A stretch of DNA of 64,000 bases from NCBI GenBank assembly GCA_024231905.1, contig JAAEQC010000092.1, positions 1 through 64,000 of the forward strand, read 5' to 3'. The translations under genes were made by a program, and so were the position numbers. The stretch is from a bacterium. GTDB taxonomy: Bacteria; Krumholzibacteriota; Krumholzibacteriia; LZORAL124-64-63. The notes under the pieces are model-generated. The model did no database searches, was not told where the DNA came from, and saw only the letters and a program-made list of their open reading frames with translations. Shown here one piece after another: positions 40,823 through 47,313 of this stretch; positions within the stretch are counted from its first letter, which is position 1, and every line of letters begins with the position of its first letter.

Positions 40823-42355
40823 CTATTTCGGGATTCGGGCGCGGGGGGATTTCTGGACCACAAGCGGAAACTCCTGCCCGAATGCGTGTAGGATCGGCGG
40901 GCTGTAGTGCTCTGGGGGGAGCACGATCTTTTCGAGAGTCGATCTCACCTGCATGAGGTCCACAGCCCCGGCGTCCAGGAGCTTGCGAATCAACGCCTCG
41001 ATCTCGTCGATAGCTACCGGCTTGATCGACGCACCTGCACGCTCGAGGCTCGCCCTCGCATCCTCCAGCTTATCCTCAATCTGCCGAAGCTTTTCTACGA
41101 GCGCGGATAACGCGCCACCCCCGGCGGCGATGGCTTCGGATACGCGATCTTGTCGGGCGACGAGTTCGCGGATCTCGGCCTCAATTGGGGCACGTTCCGA
41201 CGCGCGCCTCCTTGCCCGGTCTAGATCCATCTGCGCAAGTCGCCGCGCGACGGCTCTGATGCACTTGGGGCTCTTCGAGGCCGAAAGGCACCATTCCTTG
41301 ACGGCGTCCTCGAGGTACTCAACTCGGACGATCCGCTTCGAACCGCAGGGGTGAGGAACATCATACGGCTTGCAGCGGTAGTTTCGGTAGGGCCAGACGC
41401 CGCCGGTGACGTTGGCGACGCCCCTGCACTTGCCGCAGACCACGAGCCCGGAGAGCGGATACAGGCGCTTTGAATTCGGGCCGCGGGGGGTGGATCTCAG
41501 ATGCTCTTGGACGGCTTCGAATTGATCTGGAGAGACGAGACCCTCGTGACGGCCTTCGACGTACTGCACCTTGTCCGGCGAGACCTGGGACCTACCCAGC
41601 CGCTTGCCGCCCGGCCCCTTCGGATAGACAGGGATGTATCCGAGATACGTCTTCGAACGGCCAATCTCTCGAATCGTGCTTGGTCCAAACAGCCCTGGCT
41701 GAACAGAACCATCAGCACGTTTCCTGGCGCGGGTGTAGATCCGCTCCTTTGTGAGTTGTCTAGCAACTGCTGCCGGAGTCATCCCACGAGATAGCATCAC
41801 GAATATGCGGCGCAGAGTGGGGGCCTCCACAGGATCAGGAACCAAGATCCTGCCTGCATTGCCGTCCGCCCAGGTGCGGTATCCGAAAGGTGGGGGGCTG
41901 GTCCAGTAGCCCGCCTCGCGCTTCTTCGCTCGGCCGCGAACGACATTGCGCCGCAGTTTGTCGATGAAGTCCGATGCGCCCATGGACTTCATGAAAAGCG
42001 ACACCTTGCCCATCATAGCGCCCTGGTCAAGGAGTCCGTCTTTAGTGTCCGCGAGGTGAACCCCCGCCTTGTAGAGCTGCCCGAGGGCCAAGAGCCAGTC
42101 GCCCCAGTCTCGACTGAAACGATCGAGGTCCCACGTCAGAATGATCCCATCAGCGAAGGAGCCGCTTTCTACGAGATCGAGGACGGCCCCCCAGCCGGGA
42201 CGTGCCCCTCTTCCAAGGGTTCCAGAGACCCCGTCGTCCTGGAATTCGCCAGTGATAGCCCACGACTGTTGCTGTGCGTAGGCACGCGCTTCGGCGAGCT
42301 GGTCCTCGCAGCTCTTGGGGTTTTGGCGGTCGCTGGAGTAACGCGCATAAAGCAC
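40823..42355 (-). CDS. Large serine recombinase, probable integrase of the element (510 aa)
   Basis: GTG start at 42355 with GAAGG upstream; sequence before it (SRRC) also looks family-like, so the true start may be slightly earlier with an unusual codon. Catalytic domain: YARYSSDRQNPKSCEDQ (catalytic Ser7), WDLDRFSRDWGDW and MGKVSLFMKSMGASDFIDKL. Recombinase domain: PPPFGYRTWADGNAGRILVP, AVARQLTKERIYTRAR. Zinc ribbon: LVVCGKCRGVANV through YRCKPYDVPHPCGS. Then comes a coiled coil (about 385-450) typical of large serine integrases. The short att cores and insertion in a protein-coding target fit this enzyme. It lies about 2.8 kb from the right end, not next to an att site, which is unusual. 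Confidence 0.95.
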   Translation of the reverse strand: MLYARYSSDRQNPKSCEDQLAEARAYAQQQSWAITGEFQDDGVSGTLGRGARPGWGAVLDLVESGSFADGIILTWDLDRFSRDWGDWLLALGQLYKAGVHLADTKDGLLDQGAMMGKVSLFMKSMGASDFIDKLRRNVVRGRAKKREAGYWTSPPPFGYRTWADGNAGRILVPDPVEAPTLRRIFVMLSRGMTPAAVARQLTKERIYTRARKRADGSVQPGLFGPSTIREIGRSKTYLGYIPVYPKGPGGKRLGRSQVSPDKVQYVEGRHEGLVSPDQFEAVQEHLRSTPRGPNSKRLYPLSGLVVCGKCRGVANVTGGVWPYRNYRCKPYDVPHPCGSKRIVRVEYLEDAVKEWCLSASKSPKCIRAVARRLAQMDLDRARRRASERAPIEAEIRELVARQDRVSEAIAAGGGALSALVEKLRQIEDKLEDARASLERAGASIKPVAIDEIEALIRKLLDAGAVDLMQVRSTLEKIVLPPEHYSPPILHAFGQEFPLVVQKSPRARIPK

Positions 42356-42401
42356 GCACCTTCGAGATGCCGCCCGGCCAAGGGGGCGCCTGCGATTCGC
42401 A

Positions 42402-42947
42402 TCAATGCAGGGGATCTGAGTCCCTTTCCAATTGGGTCTCCAATTCGGCGGCGATCACCTTCATCTGCTCTCCGGAAACGTGCTTGGCTACTATTTTTAT
42501 AGCATTGCGAATCGCGTCTTTAGCTTCCTCGGTAGTGATTTCGGGTTTCTCTGGGACATATGCCCCCGTGTGCTTCGCGAGCATGTCGAGACCGCGAAGC
42601 GCCACCTGATGGTCACCAGACTCGATTGCTTGATTCACGATGCCATTGGTTCGTTGCACTACTGACAACACCGAAAGCTTGCTGAGGGAGATCAACTCTT
42701 CCCGTAATTCCCCAATTCATTCTTGGACCTCCGGCTCCTCAAGGAGCCGAAAGCCCTGGCGCTTCGCGTTCTTGGCCGCATAGCCGGCTCTTCGGGCGGC
42801 CTCTGCAGCATTGAATGTTTCGATGAATGCCAAGCAGAACAGCTCTCGACGGCTCTCTGCGGCGTCTACTCGATCTTCGTTCGTCACAACTAGAGCACCT
42901 CCCGAGGTGGACATCGGTTGACGTTGTTGCGTCGTGTCGATCGTCAC
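42402..42947 (-). pseudogene. Phage small-terminase-subunit gene with one in-frame stop
   Basis: GTG at 42947 overlaps the upstream TGA. The first open part (76 residues) has the small-terminase start: RRELFCLAFIETFNAAEAAR, RAGYAAKNAKRQGFRLLEEP. It then meets TGA at 42719-42717. The same frame continues without a gap as IGELREELISLSKLSVLSVV, QRTNGIVNQAIESGDHQVAL, RGLDMLAKHTGAYVPEKPEI to a stop at 42402. Both halves fit one TerS protein of about 181 codons. Small terminases recognise the DNA to be packaged; phage satellites keep a private one to redirect helper packaging. Either a recent nonsense mutation, two-part translation, or read-through. No large terminase is in the window. Confidence 0.8.
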
Positions 42948-43348
42948 CCTTGCTCCGACTCCTTCGCGGCCGAGGGCGTCAGCTTGTGGTTGCAGGGGAG
43001 CGGGCACCGGCCCTGCCAGTTCCCCGGGCGCCCACCGTGCGCGATCAGTCTTTCGACCTGAGACAGCAACCGCGCGACCAGGTCACTCGCGTCGAAGCCG
43101 AAGTCGTCCTCGCTTTCTGATGTGAGACCGCAACCGTCATCGACAAGGGAGAGCAGGATGACCTCCGCCAAGAACTCGACCTTCCCCTGCGCTTCCTTGA
43201 GTTCATCGATCTCGTGTCCGCACCACCCCGGCGAGAGTGCCGCTGCATTCTCCTCGGCGAATCTCTCGATCGTGTGAATCGCTTGGTGAGTCTCGTCGCT
43301 TTCGTGGATCGCCTTCGCAGCTTTGAGTGCTTTGGGCGTGTCTTTCAT
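42944..43348 (-). CDS. Hypothetical element protein (134 aa)
   Basis: Its ATG overlaps the stop of the replication-like gene (ATGA), and its stop overlaps the terminase start (GTGA), so it sits in the middle of a coupled operon. The product is acidic and helical (EVILLSLVDDGCGLTSESED) with a C-terminal Cys pair (RCPLPCNHKL). No family recognised. Confidence 0.65.
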   Translation of the reverse strand: MKDTPKALKAAKAIHESDETHQAIHTIERFAEENAAALSPGWCGHEIDELKEAQGKVEFLAEVILLSLVDDGCGLTSESEDDFGFDASDLVARLLSQVERLIAHGGRPGNWQGRCPLPCNHKLTPSAAKESEQG

Positions 43349-44376
43349 GAATTACTCCTGTCGTTTGCGGCCGCGACAGCGCCCGCGTGTTCGGCGTCGG
43401 CAGGCGTTGTGCCCGCGTCCGCAATCAGGGCCTGTAGCCTGGCCCGGAGATAGTCCTGGAGGTCGGGATTCTGACGCTCGATCCAGGCCGCGGCAGCTTC
43501 GGCACCGTCTTCGTTGAATTCGAAGTCGAGGTCTTCGTTGAGCGTGCGGAGCGTAGCTGCGTCGGCCGCAGGGCTCGCGGCCGCGGCGGGCATGCTCACG
43601 GGAATGGCCTGCAGGTGAGCTTTGAGTTGTGACACTTGGCCCCAGCCGATTCTGGCGATGCCGAGATCAGCGGCCACCCCCAGGACGGTGACGCCTCGCT
43701 TGCCGGCCATGTCCTCGAGCATGGCCCGCTGATTCGCGTTCAAGGCATCCGGACGGTCACCTTCGACGAATGTGGCGGGCGGGGGAGCGTCGCCATCCTC
43801 CACCCCTCCTTCATCCATGCAGTCCTCAAGCCCTGCAGTCCTACAGCCATCCTGTTCGGGTGACTGTTGTAGAGACCCTTCGGGAACTGTTTCGGCAAGG
43901 GTTGGGAGATGGTCCCCGGCCTTAGTCTTAAGCTCTTCTAGGAGAACAGGTACGCCTCTGAACTCTTTCTCGGATCTAAGCATCCCGTCGCGCAGTTCGA
44001 CCAGATAAGCCTCAGAGGCCGGACATACGGGGATTGTGCCGAGTTCGCCGGCGATGCCCGCGACCATATTGGGATTTTGGGGTGGGTACCTACTTATGAT
44101 GCCGGGCAGATAGATCACTTGGTTTTCTCTGTCCCAGACGATCAGGCCCGCGTCTTGGAGTTCTTGGAGAGCTTCCTGGACGGCCTCATACTTCGCGCCG
44201 ATTGCGTCCGTAACGGTGCCCGGGCCGGTAGTCACGAGGCCCAGGAGCTGCGTCATAGGCGGTGCAACGCGAAGAAACATGTACGCTCGGAAGGCCAGGT
44301 CGGAGGCGCCGCGGGTCCGGTTAAAGACCAGAGGCTCGACCTTGCGGTAGCGGGCCACACTGGGCTTCTCGCTCAC
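43345..44376 (-). CDS. Winged-helix, phage replication-initiator-like protein (343 aa)
   Basis: GTG start at 44376 overlaps the stop of a 14-codon ORF. Residues 1-90 look like the winged-helix start of phage replication proteins: LAFRAYMFLRVAPPMTQLLG, then a helix-turn-helix AVQEALQELQDAGLIVWDRE and a wing QVIYLPGIISRYPPQNPN. The N-P-N-x-V-x-G-x-x-x-E-L pattern next to it is common in phage replisome-organiser-like proteins. The middle is acidic and disordered; the C-terminus is Ala-rich and helical. No helicase or primase motif is seen. A role in element replication is inferred from fold style and operon position. Confidence 0.5.
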   Translation of the reverse strand: MSEKPSVARYRKVEPLVFNRTRGASDLAFRAYMFLRVAPPMTQLLGLVTTGPGTVTDAIGAKYEAVQEALQELQDAGLIVWDRENQVIYLPGIISRYPPQNPNMVAGIAGELGTIPVCPASEAYLVELRDGMLRSEKEFRGVPVLLEELKTKAGDHLPTLAETVPEGSLQQSPEQDGCRTAGLEDCMDEGGVEDGDAPPPATFVEGDRPDALNANQRAMLEDMAGKRGVTVLGVAADLGIARIGWGQVSQLKAHLQAIPVSMPAAAASPAADAATLRTLNEDLDFEFNEDGAEAAAAWIERQNPDLQDYLRARLQALIADAGTTPADAEHAGAVAAANDRSNS

Positions 44377-44417
44377 GCTGCCGCCTCCCGCTGGAAGTGA
44401 TCGTCGATTGTATTCAT
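44373..44417 (-). CDS. Fourteen-residue leader-like ORF coupled to the replication-like gene
   Basis: AAGGAG lies 6 nt before an ATG at 44417; the peptide is MNTIDDHFQREAAA and its TGA overlaps the GTG start of the next gene (GTGA). The good RBS and exact overlap suggest it feeds ribosomes into the GTG-started gene, whose own RBS (GGGAGG within this ORF) it also contains. Confidence 0.45.
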   Translation of the reverse strand: MNTIDDHFQREAAA

Positions 44418-44433
44418 GTGCCGCTCCTTCGGC

Positions 44434-44613
44434 TTATGCAGCGAGCTTGTCTTCCCTCTGCTGTCGGAAACGCCGCAAATCCTCGAGTACTTGGGCGCCG
44501 ACCGCGGCCAGTAGGACCGCGGCGGCCTGCTCATCCGTGAGCTGTTGCACTAGGAAATGCGCAGGTGTAGTTCGCCGATTGACGGGCGAAGGTGGGTGGG
44601 CTAGTTTGTCCAT
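44434..44613 (-). CDS. Small hypothetical protein (59 aa)
   Basis: GGAGG stands 6 nt before the ATG at 44613. The product has a polar Pro-rich start (MDKLAHPPSPVNRRTTPA), then an Ala-rich helix (LTDEQAAAVLLAAVGAQVLE) and a charged end. No family recognised. It lies between a strong hairpin and the 14-codon ORF in the leftward operon. Confidence 0.6.
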   Translation of the reverse strand: MDKLAHPPSPVNRRTTPAHFLVQQLTDEQAAAVLLAAVGAQVLEDLRRFRQQREDKLAA

Positions 44614-44651
44614 TAGAACCCTCCAGCTTAAGTGAGCGTGCGAGGTTCAAT

Positions 44652-44684
44652 GCGCGGACAGGAGGTACCATCTCCTGTCCGCGC
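44652..44684. other. Perfect 13-bp inverted repeat in the leftward operon
   Basis: GCGCGGACAGGAG (44652-44664) and CTCCTGTCCGCGC (44672-44684) flank a 7-nt loop. No U tract follows on either strand. It separates the HTH gene from the next small gene. Possible mRNA-processing hairpin, protein-binding site or replication-origin element. Confidence 0.7.
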
Positions 44685-44695
44685 GCTCATTCTGA

Positions 44696-44878
44696 CTATC
44701 CAGACGCCAGTCGTTCTACATCTTGGGCCCTGTACCTGTATGTCCTGGGACCGACCTCCACGCAGCGCAAATTCCCGATGCCCTTACGTCGCCAGCGCGC
44801 CAAGGTCCACGGTGAGAGCTTGAGAATCTTCGCAGTCTCGCCGGGCGTGAGCAGTTGGATCACTCGGTTCTCATTCAT
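44696..44878 (-). CDS. Helix-turn-helix protein, excisionase/AlpA-like (60 aa)
   Basis: GAGGAG stands about 8 nt before the ATG at 44878. The whole protein is one MerR-type winged HTH: LLTPGETAKILKLSPWTLAR, WRRKGIGNLRCVEVGPRTYR, then YRAQDVERLASG. This is the standard pattern of recombination-directionality factors and AlpA-like regulators. As first firmly supported gene of the operon that ends with the serine recombinase, it is a good candidate for the factor that turns integration into excision. Confidence 0.82.
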   Translation of the reverse strand: MNENRVIQLLTPGETAKILKLSPWTLARWRRKGIGNLRCVEVGPRTYRYRAQDVERLASG

Positions 44879-45099
44879 CTCTCGACTCCTCTGTTGAACC
44901 CCTTATGTCGTGCCATATCTCTTGCAGGGACCAACGCAAAAACGCGCCGGAATCGGCGCGAGATTCGATGATATCTAAATGGACGCTGCGGGAAATCGTC
45001 TATTGCACCTCGGGACCGAGGTGCTAATAGGTTGCAATACACAGACGAGCAGCGAACCGTCGCAAGAGACATAACAAATACTCCGACTCGCACGCTCAT
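44875..45099 (-). CDS. Possible leaderless 74-aa ORF spanning the operon leader
   Basis: An ATG at 45099 lies where transcription from the promoter at 45105-45133 should begin, and the frame ends in an ATGA overlap with the HTH gene. The peptide is Arg-rich (RISRRFRRVFALVPARDMAR). However, the same 225 nt contains two strong hairpins, one terminator-like, so it may simply be a regulatory leader. Confidence 0.25.
   Translation of the reverse strand: MSVRVGVFVMSLATVRCSSVYCNLLAPRSRGAIDDFPQRPFRYHRISRRFRRVFALVPARDMARHKGFNRGVER
44936..44960 (-). terminator. Terminator-like hairpin inside the leader of the leftward operon (possible attenuator)
   Basis: On the minus strand CGCGCCG-ATTC-CGGCGCG (44960-44943) is followed by TTTTT. 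It lies between the predicted promoter and the HTH gene, so it can stop transcription before the operon. Confidence 0.7.
45005..45024. other. Perfect 8-bp hairpin/inverted repeat in the same leader
   Basis: GCACCTCG (45005-45012) and CGAGGTGC (45017-45024) flank a 4-nt loop. It lies about 75 nt downstream of the predicted transcription start of the leftward operon, upstream of the terminator-like hairpin. Confidence 0.7.
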
Positions 45100-45104
45100 G
45101 TCCC

Positions 45105-45133
45105 ACTATACAACCGGGCCAAATCCAAAGCAA
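45105..45133 (-). promoter_or_regulatory. Candidate promoter of the element's leftward operon
   Basis: On the minus strand TTGCTT (45133-45128), 17 bp, TATAGT (45110-45105). It lies 58 bp inside attR and drives a leader of about 220 nt before the HTH gene. Confidence 0.6.
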
Positions 45134-45190
45134 GCATCTCGTTCGATCTGCCGTATTTTCTCGGTATTTAGTTAAAGATTAGCCGATCCG

Positions 45191-45199
45191 CCTTGCCGG
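45191..45199. other. Right attachment-site core (attR), CCTTGCCGG
   Basis: Second copy of the 9-bp core. Directly after it the host sequence resumes with the codons for E-T-L-F-E-S-E-L-F-G-H of the activator. Confidence 0.88.
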
Positions 45200-45981
45200 A
45201 AACCCTCTTCGAGAGCGAACTCTTCGGGCACCGGGCCGGCGCGTTCACCGGGGCGGCCGGGGATAAGAAGGGCCTCCTGTCCGCCGCCGACCGGGGCACC
45301 TTCTTCCTGGACGAGATCGGGGACATGCCCCAGGCGCTCCAGATAAAACTGCTGCGCGTCATGCAGGAACGCCGCGTCCGCCGCATCGGCGAACTGCGCA
45401 GCCGTCCCGTGGATATCCGCTTCCTGGCCGCCACCCATCGCGACCTGGAGGCCGAGGTGGAGCGGGGGACTTTCCGCCTCGACCTCTTCTACCGCCTGAA
45501 GGTGGTGAACCTGGAGATCCCCGCCCTGCGCCACCGCCCCGAGGACGTGGCCCACCTCTTCGCCTGGTTCCTGCGCCGCAACGGCATCGACGAGGCCGCG
45601 CGCCGCATCTCCGAGCGCGCCCTGGCCACCCTGCAGGCCTGGCGCTGGCCGGGCAACGTGAGGGAGCTCGAAAACGAGGCCCTCCGCTGGTGCGCCCTCC
45701 ACGGAACCGAGCCCGTCATTCGCTGCGGGCACCTGTCGGCGGAGATCCAGGCCGCCCGTTCGGGTCGCCAGCACCGGGCTTCGGATCTGGGCACCCTGCG
45801 CCCCCTGGACCAGGCCAACGAGATCCTCGAGCGCTACCTCATACGCAAGGCCATCGCGGCCACCGAAGGACGCAAGGCTGCGGCTGCCAGGCGGTTGGGG
45901 TTGTCGCGGCAGGGGCTGTACAAGAAGATCGCCCGCTACGGCATGTCCGACTTGGTCAAACCGGCGGCCGCCCGCGCGTGA
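45191..45981 (+). pseudogene. 3' fragment of the split sigma-54 activator (central AAA+ and Fis-type HTH)
   Basis: Continues the gene begun at 33421: ETLFESELFGHRAGAFTGAA (sigma-54 contact loop), Walker B GTFFLDEIGDMPQALQ, sensor RFLAATHRDL, R-finger region FRLDLFYRL, and WPGNVRELENEALRW. A C-terminal Fis-type HTH (AAARRLGLSRQGLYKKIARY) binds DNA. In the present arrangement it has no promoter or proper start (a TTG lies at 45193), so it should be silent. The target could include the nearby glucan locus, which begins 169 nt downstream, but no clear -24/-12 site was found there. Confidence 0.93.
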
Positions 45982-46149
45982 ATATGCCCAGCGGAAAATC
46001 CTCAATTCGCGGTTGGCGACGGTACGCTCGTGGTCTAATGTCGCCGGTGAATGGGAATGTCCCACGCTCAGGCGTGCTGTTTCGCTCTGTGAAAAGGGCA
46101 ACGGCGGGGGCCGGACGCTCGCCGCCGCTCAAGTCGAAAGGAGAGGTTC

Positions 46150-47178
46150 ATGCGCAAGCTTCTTACCATCCTGGCCGCTCTGACGGGTATCGGCCTGCTG
46201 GCGGTCATCGGCTGCACCGACGCCGGCGATCCCGTCTACCCGGCGGCCGCCGGCTTCACGGTCGAAGTTGAAGTGGATGACATGGTGGGTTGGGACAATC
46301 TCTACATGAGGGGCACCCTCACCGGGGGCAGCAACGTCGATCTGACCGCGGACGGCCTGGGCTGGTCGGCCGAGGTCGAAGTGGGCGCCACCGGTGGCTA
46401 CGGCTACAACCTCTACACCGACGACGGCACCAAGGCCGAGGTCGAGGTGGGCGGACCCTACTCGGTCACGGTGGGCGAGGGCGGCAGCGTGACGGGTGAC
46501 ACGGAGGTCGAACTCGACGGCAACGCCACCGACGGCTTCCGCATCGTCGTCTACAACTACAATCCGGTCTACGACAACATCAAGTTCAAGGGCGCCCTGT
46601 GGGATATCGACTGGTCCACGGTGGAGCGCGACGGTATGTCGGCCGACGGCACGGTCGTCTTCCGCAACGTTCCCGGCGGCCTGGCCGAAGGAATCTACGA
46701 GTGGGGCGCCATCCATGACGACGGCACCGATCTCGGCTTCTGGCTCAAACCTACGCAGGGGAACTTCGCGGTCACTGTTGGCGCCGGCGGTGCGCTCTCC
46801 GGCGACCTCGACTTCCTGATCGAGGCCCCCGAGCCCGAGACGATCCTCACCCTGAACTGCGACATGACCGCCGCGAGCGGCTTCACCACGGTGCATGTGC
46901 GCGGTAGCTTCAACGGCTGGGCCATGGCTCCGACGGACCTGGCCGATCCCGATGAGGACGGTATTTGGACGGTCGAATTGGCCGTAGAGCAGGAGGCTGA
47001 GATCTTCTTCAAGTTCATCACCGACGGTTCGAATTACGAGGAGATTGAGCCGGACAACTGCACCATAGATGAAGACATCGTAGATGATGGTTATACGAAC
47101 TATAATCGCCGTGTACTGATGGGAATCGAGAGCCAGAGTTATTTAGCACCCTGGGCAGCTTGCTCGGCTAGCCGATAG
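46150..47178 (+). CDS. Lipoprotein with repeated E-set/CBM-like domains, first gene of the glucan locus (342 aa)
   Basis: AAAGGAGAGG precedes the ATG. Lipobox AVIGC places Cys about residue 22. Then come two or three beta-sandwich repeats (DNLYMRGTLTGGSNVDLTAD; DNIKFKGALWDIDWSTVERD), each with a W/D-rich strand. At about residues 240-310 a CBM48/E-set segment VRGSFNGWAMAPTDLADPDE and FFKFITDG resembles starch-binding modules such as those of SusE/F. This suggests a surface glucan-binding lipoprotein. The last 45 residues (from DNCTIDED) have lower GC and an odd end (APWAACSASR), so the 3' end may have changed. A strong terminator follows. Confidence 0.8.
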   Translation: MRKLLTILAALTGIGLLAVIGCTDAGDPVYPAAAGFTVEVEVDDMVGWDNLYMRGTLTGGSNVDLTADGLGWSAEVEVGATGGYGYNLYTDDGTKAEVEVGGPYSVTVGEGGSVTGDTEVELDGNATDGFRIVVYNYNPVYDNIKFKGALWDIDWSTVERDGMSADGTVVFRNVPGGLAEGIYEWGAIHDDGTDLGFWLKPTQGNFAVTVGAGGALSGDLDFLIEAPEPETILTLNCDMTAASGFTTVHVRGSFNGWAMAPTDLADPDEDGIWTVELAVEQEAEIFFKFITDGSNYEEIEPDNCTIDEDIVDDGYTNYNRRVLMGIESQSYLAPWAACSASR

Positions 47179-47197
47179 CCGCTGAATCAGCTGAACC

Positions 47198-47241
47198 AAA
47201 GGCGGCCCCTTTTTTTAGCCGGGGCCGCCTTTATTTTTTTT
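47198..47241 (+). terminator. Rho-independent terminator after the E-set lipoprotein
   Basis: A perfect 12-bp stem, AAAGGCGGCCCC (47198-47209) with GGGGCCGCCTTT (47221-47232), is followed by ATTTTTTTT. Confidence 0.95.
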
Positions 47242-47313
47242 CCCGAACCGACTAGGATAGGTCCCCCTCCGGGAATCCTCCCGGAGCCACGCTGAAGGCC
47301 TGGAGGTCCGACG

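Larger units (their letters stand above)
34136..45199. mobile_element. 11,055-bp integrated element (phage-satellite-like or genomic island) inside a sigma-54 activator gene
   Basis: Bounded by direct 9-bp cores; removing one core plus the interior (34145-45199) rejoins the activator in frame. Base composition is visibly lower in GC than the host, most clearly at 35.3-36.8 and 39.2-40.7 kb. Contents: leftward operon from the right end (HTH protein, small ORFs, replication-like protein, small-terminase pseudogene, large serine recombinase); rightward genes in the left half (two unknown genes, small membrane proteins, tyrosine recombinase, RHH protein, DprA-like and phosphoribosyltransferase proteins); a degraded second serine recombinase. 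No structural phage genes, conjugation genes or transposase are seen. Confidence 0.92.

Noticed and set aside
42169-42405. 78-codon minus-strand frame overlapping the start of the serine recombinase
   Set aside because: Its ATG overlaps the terminase stop, but the sequence lies over the recombinase catalytic domain in another frame and is Ser/Pro/Arg-rich; treated as a shadow.
46024-46070. Possible sigma-54 promoter before the E-set lipoprotein gene
   Set aside because: GG and GC spacing fits only in a non-consensus context that coincides with the GGGA/TCCC palindrome; not convincing.
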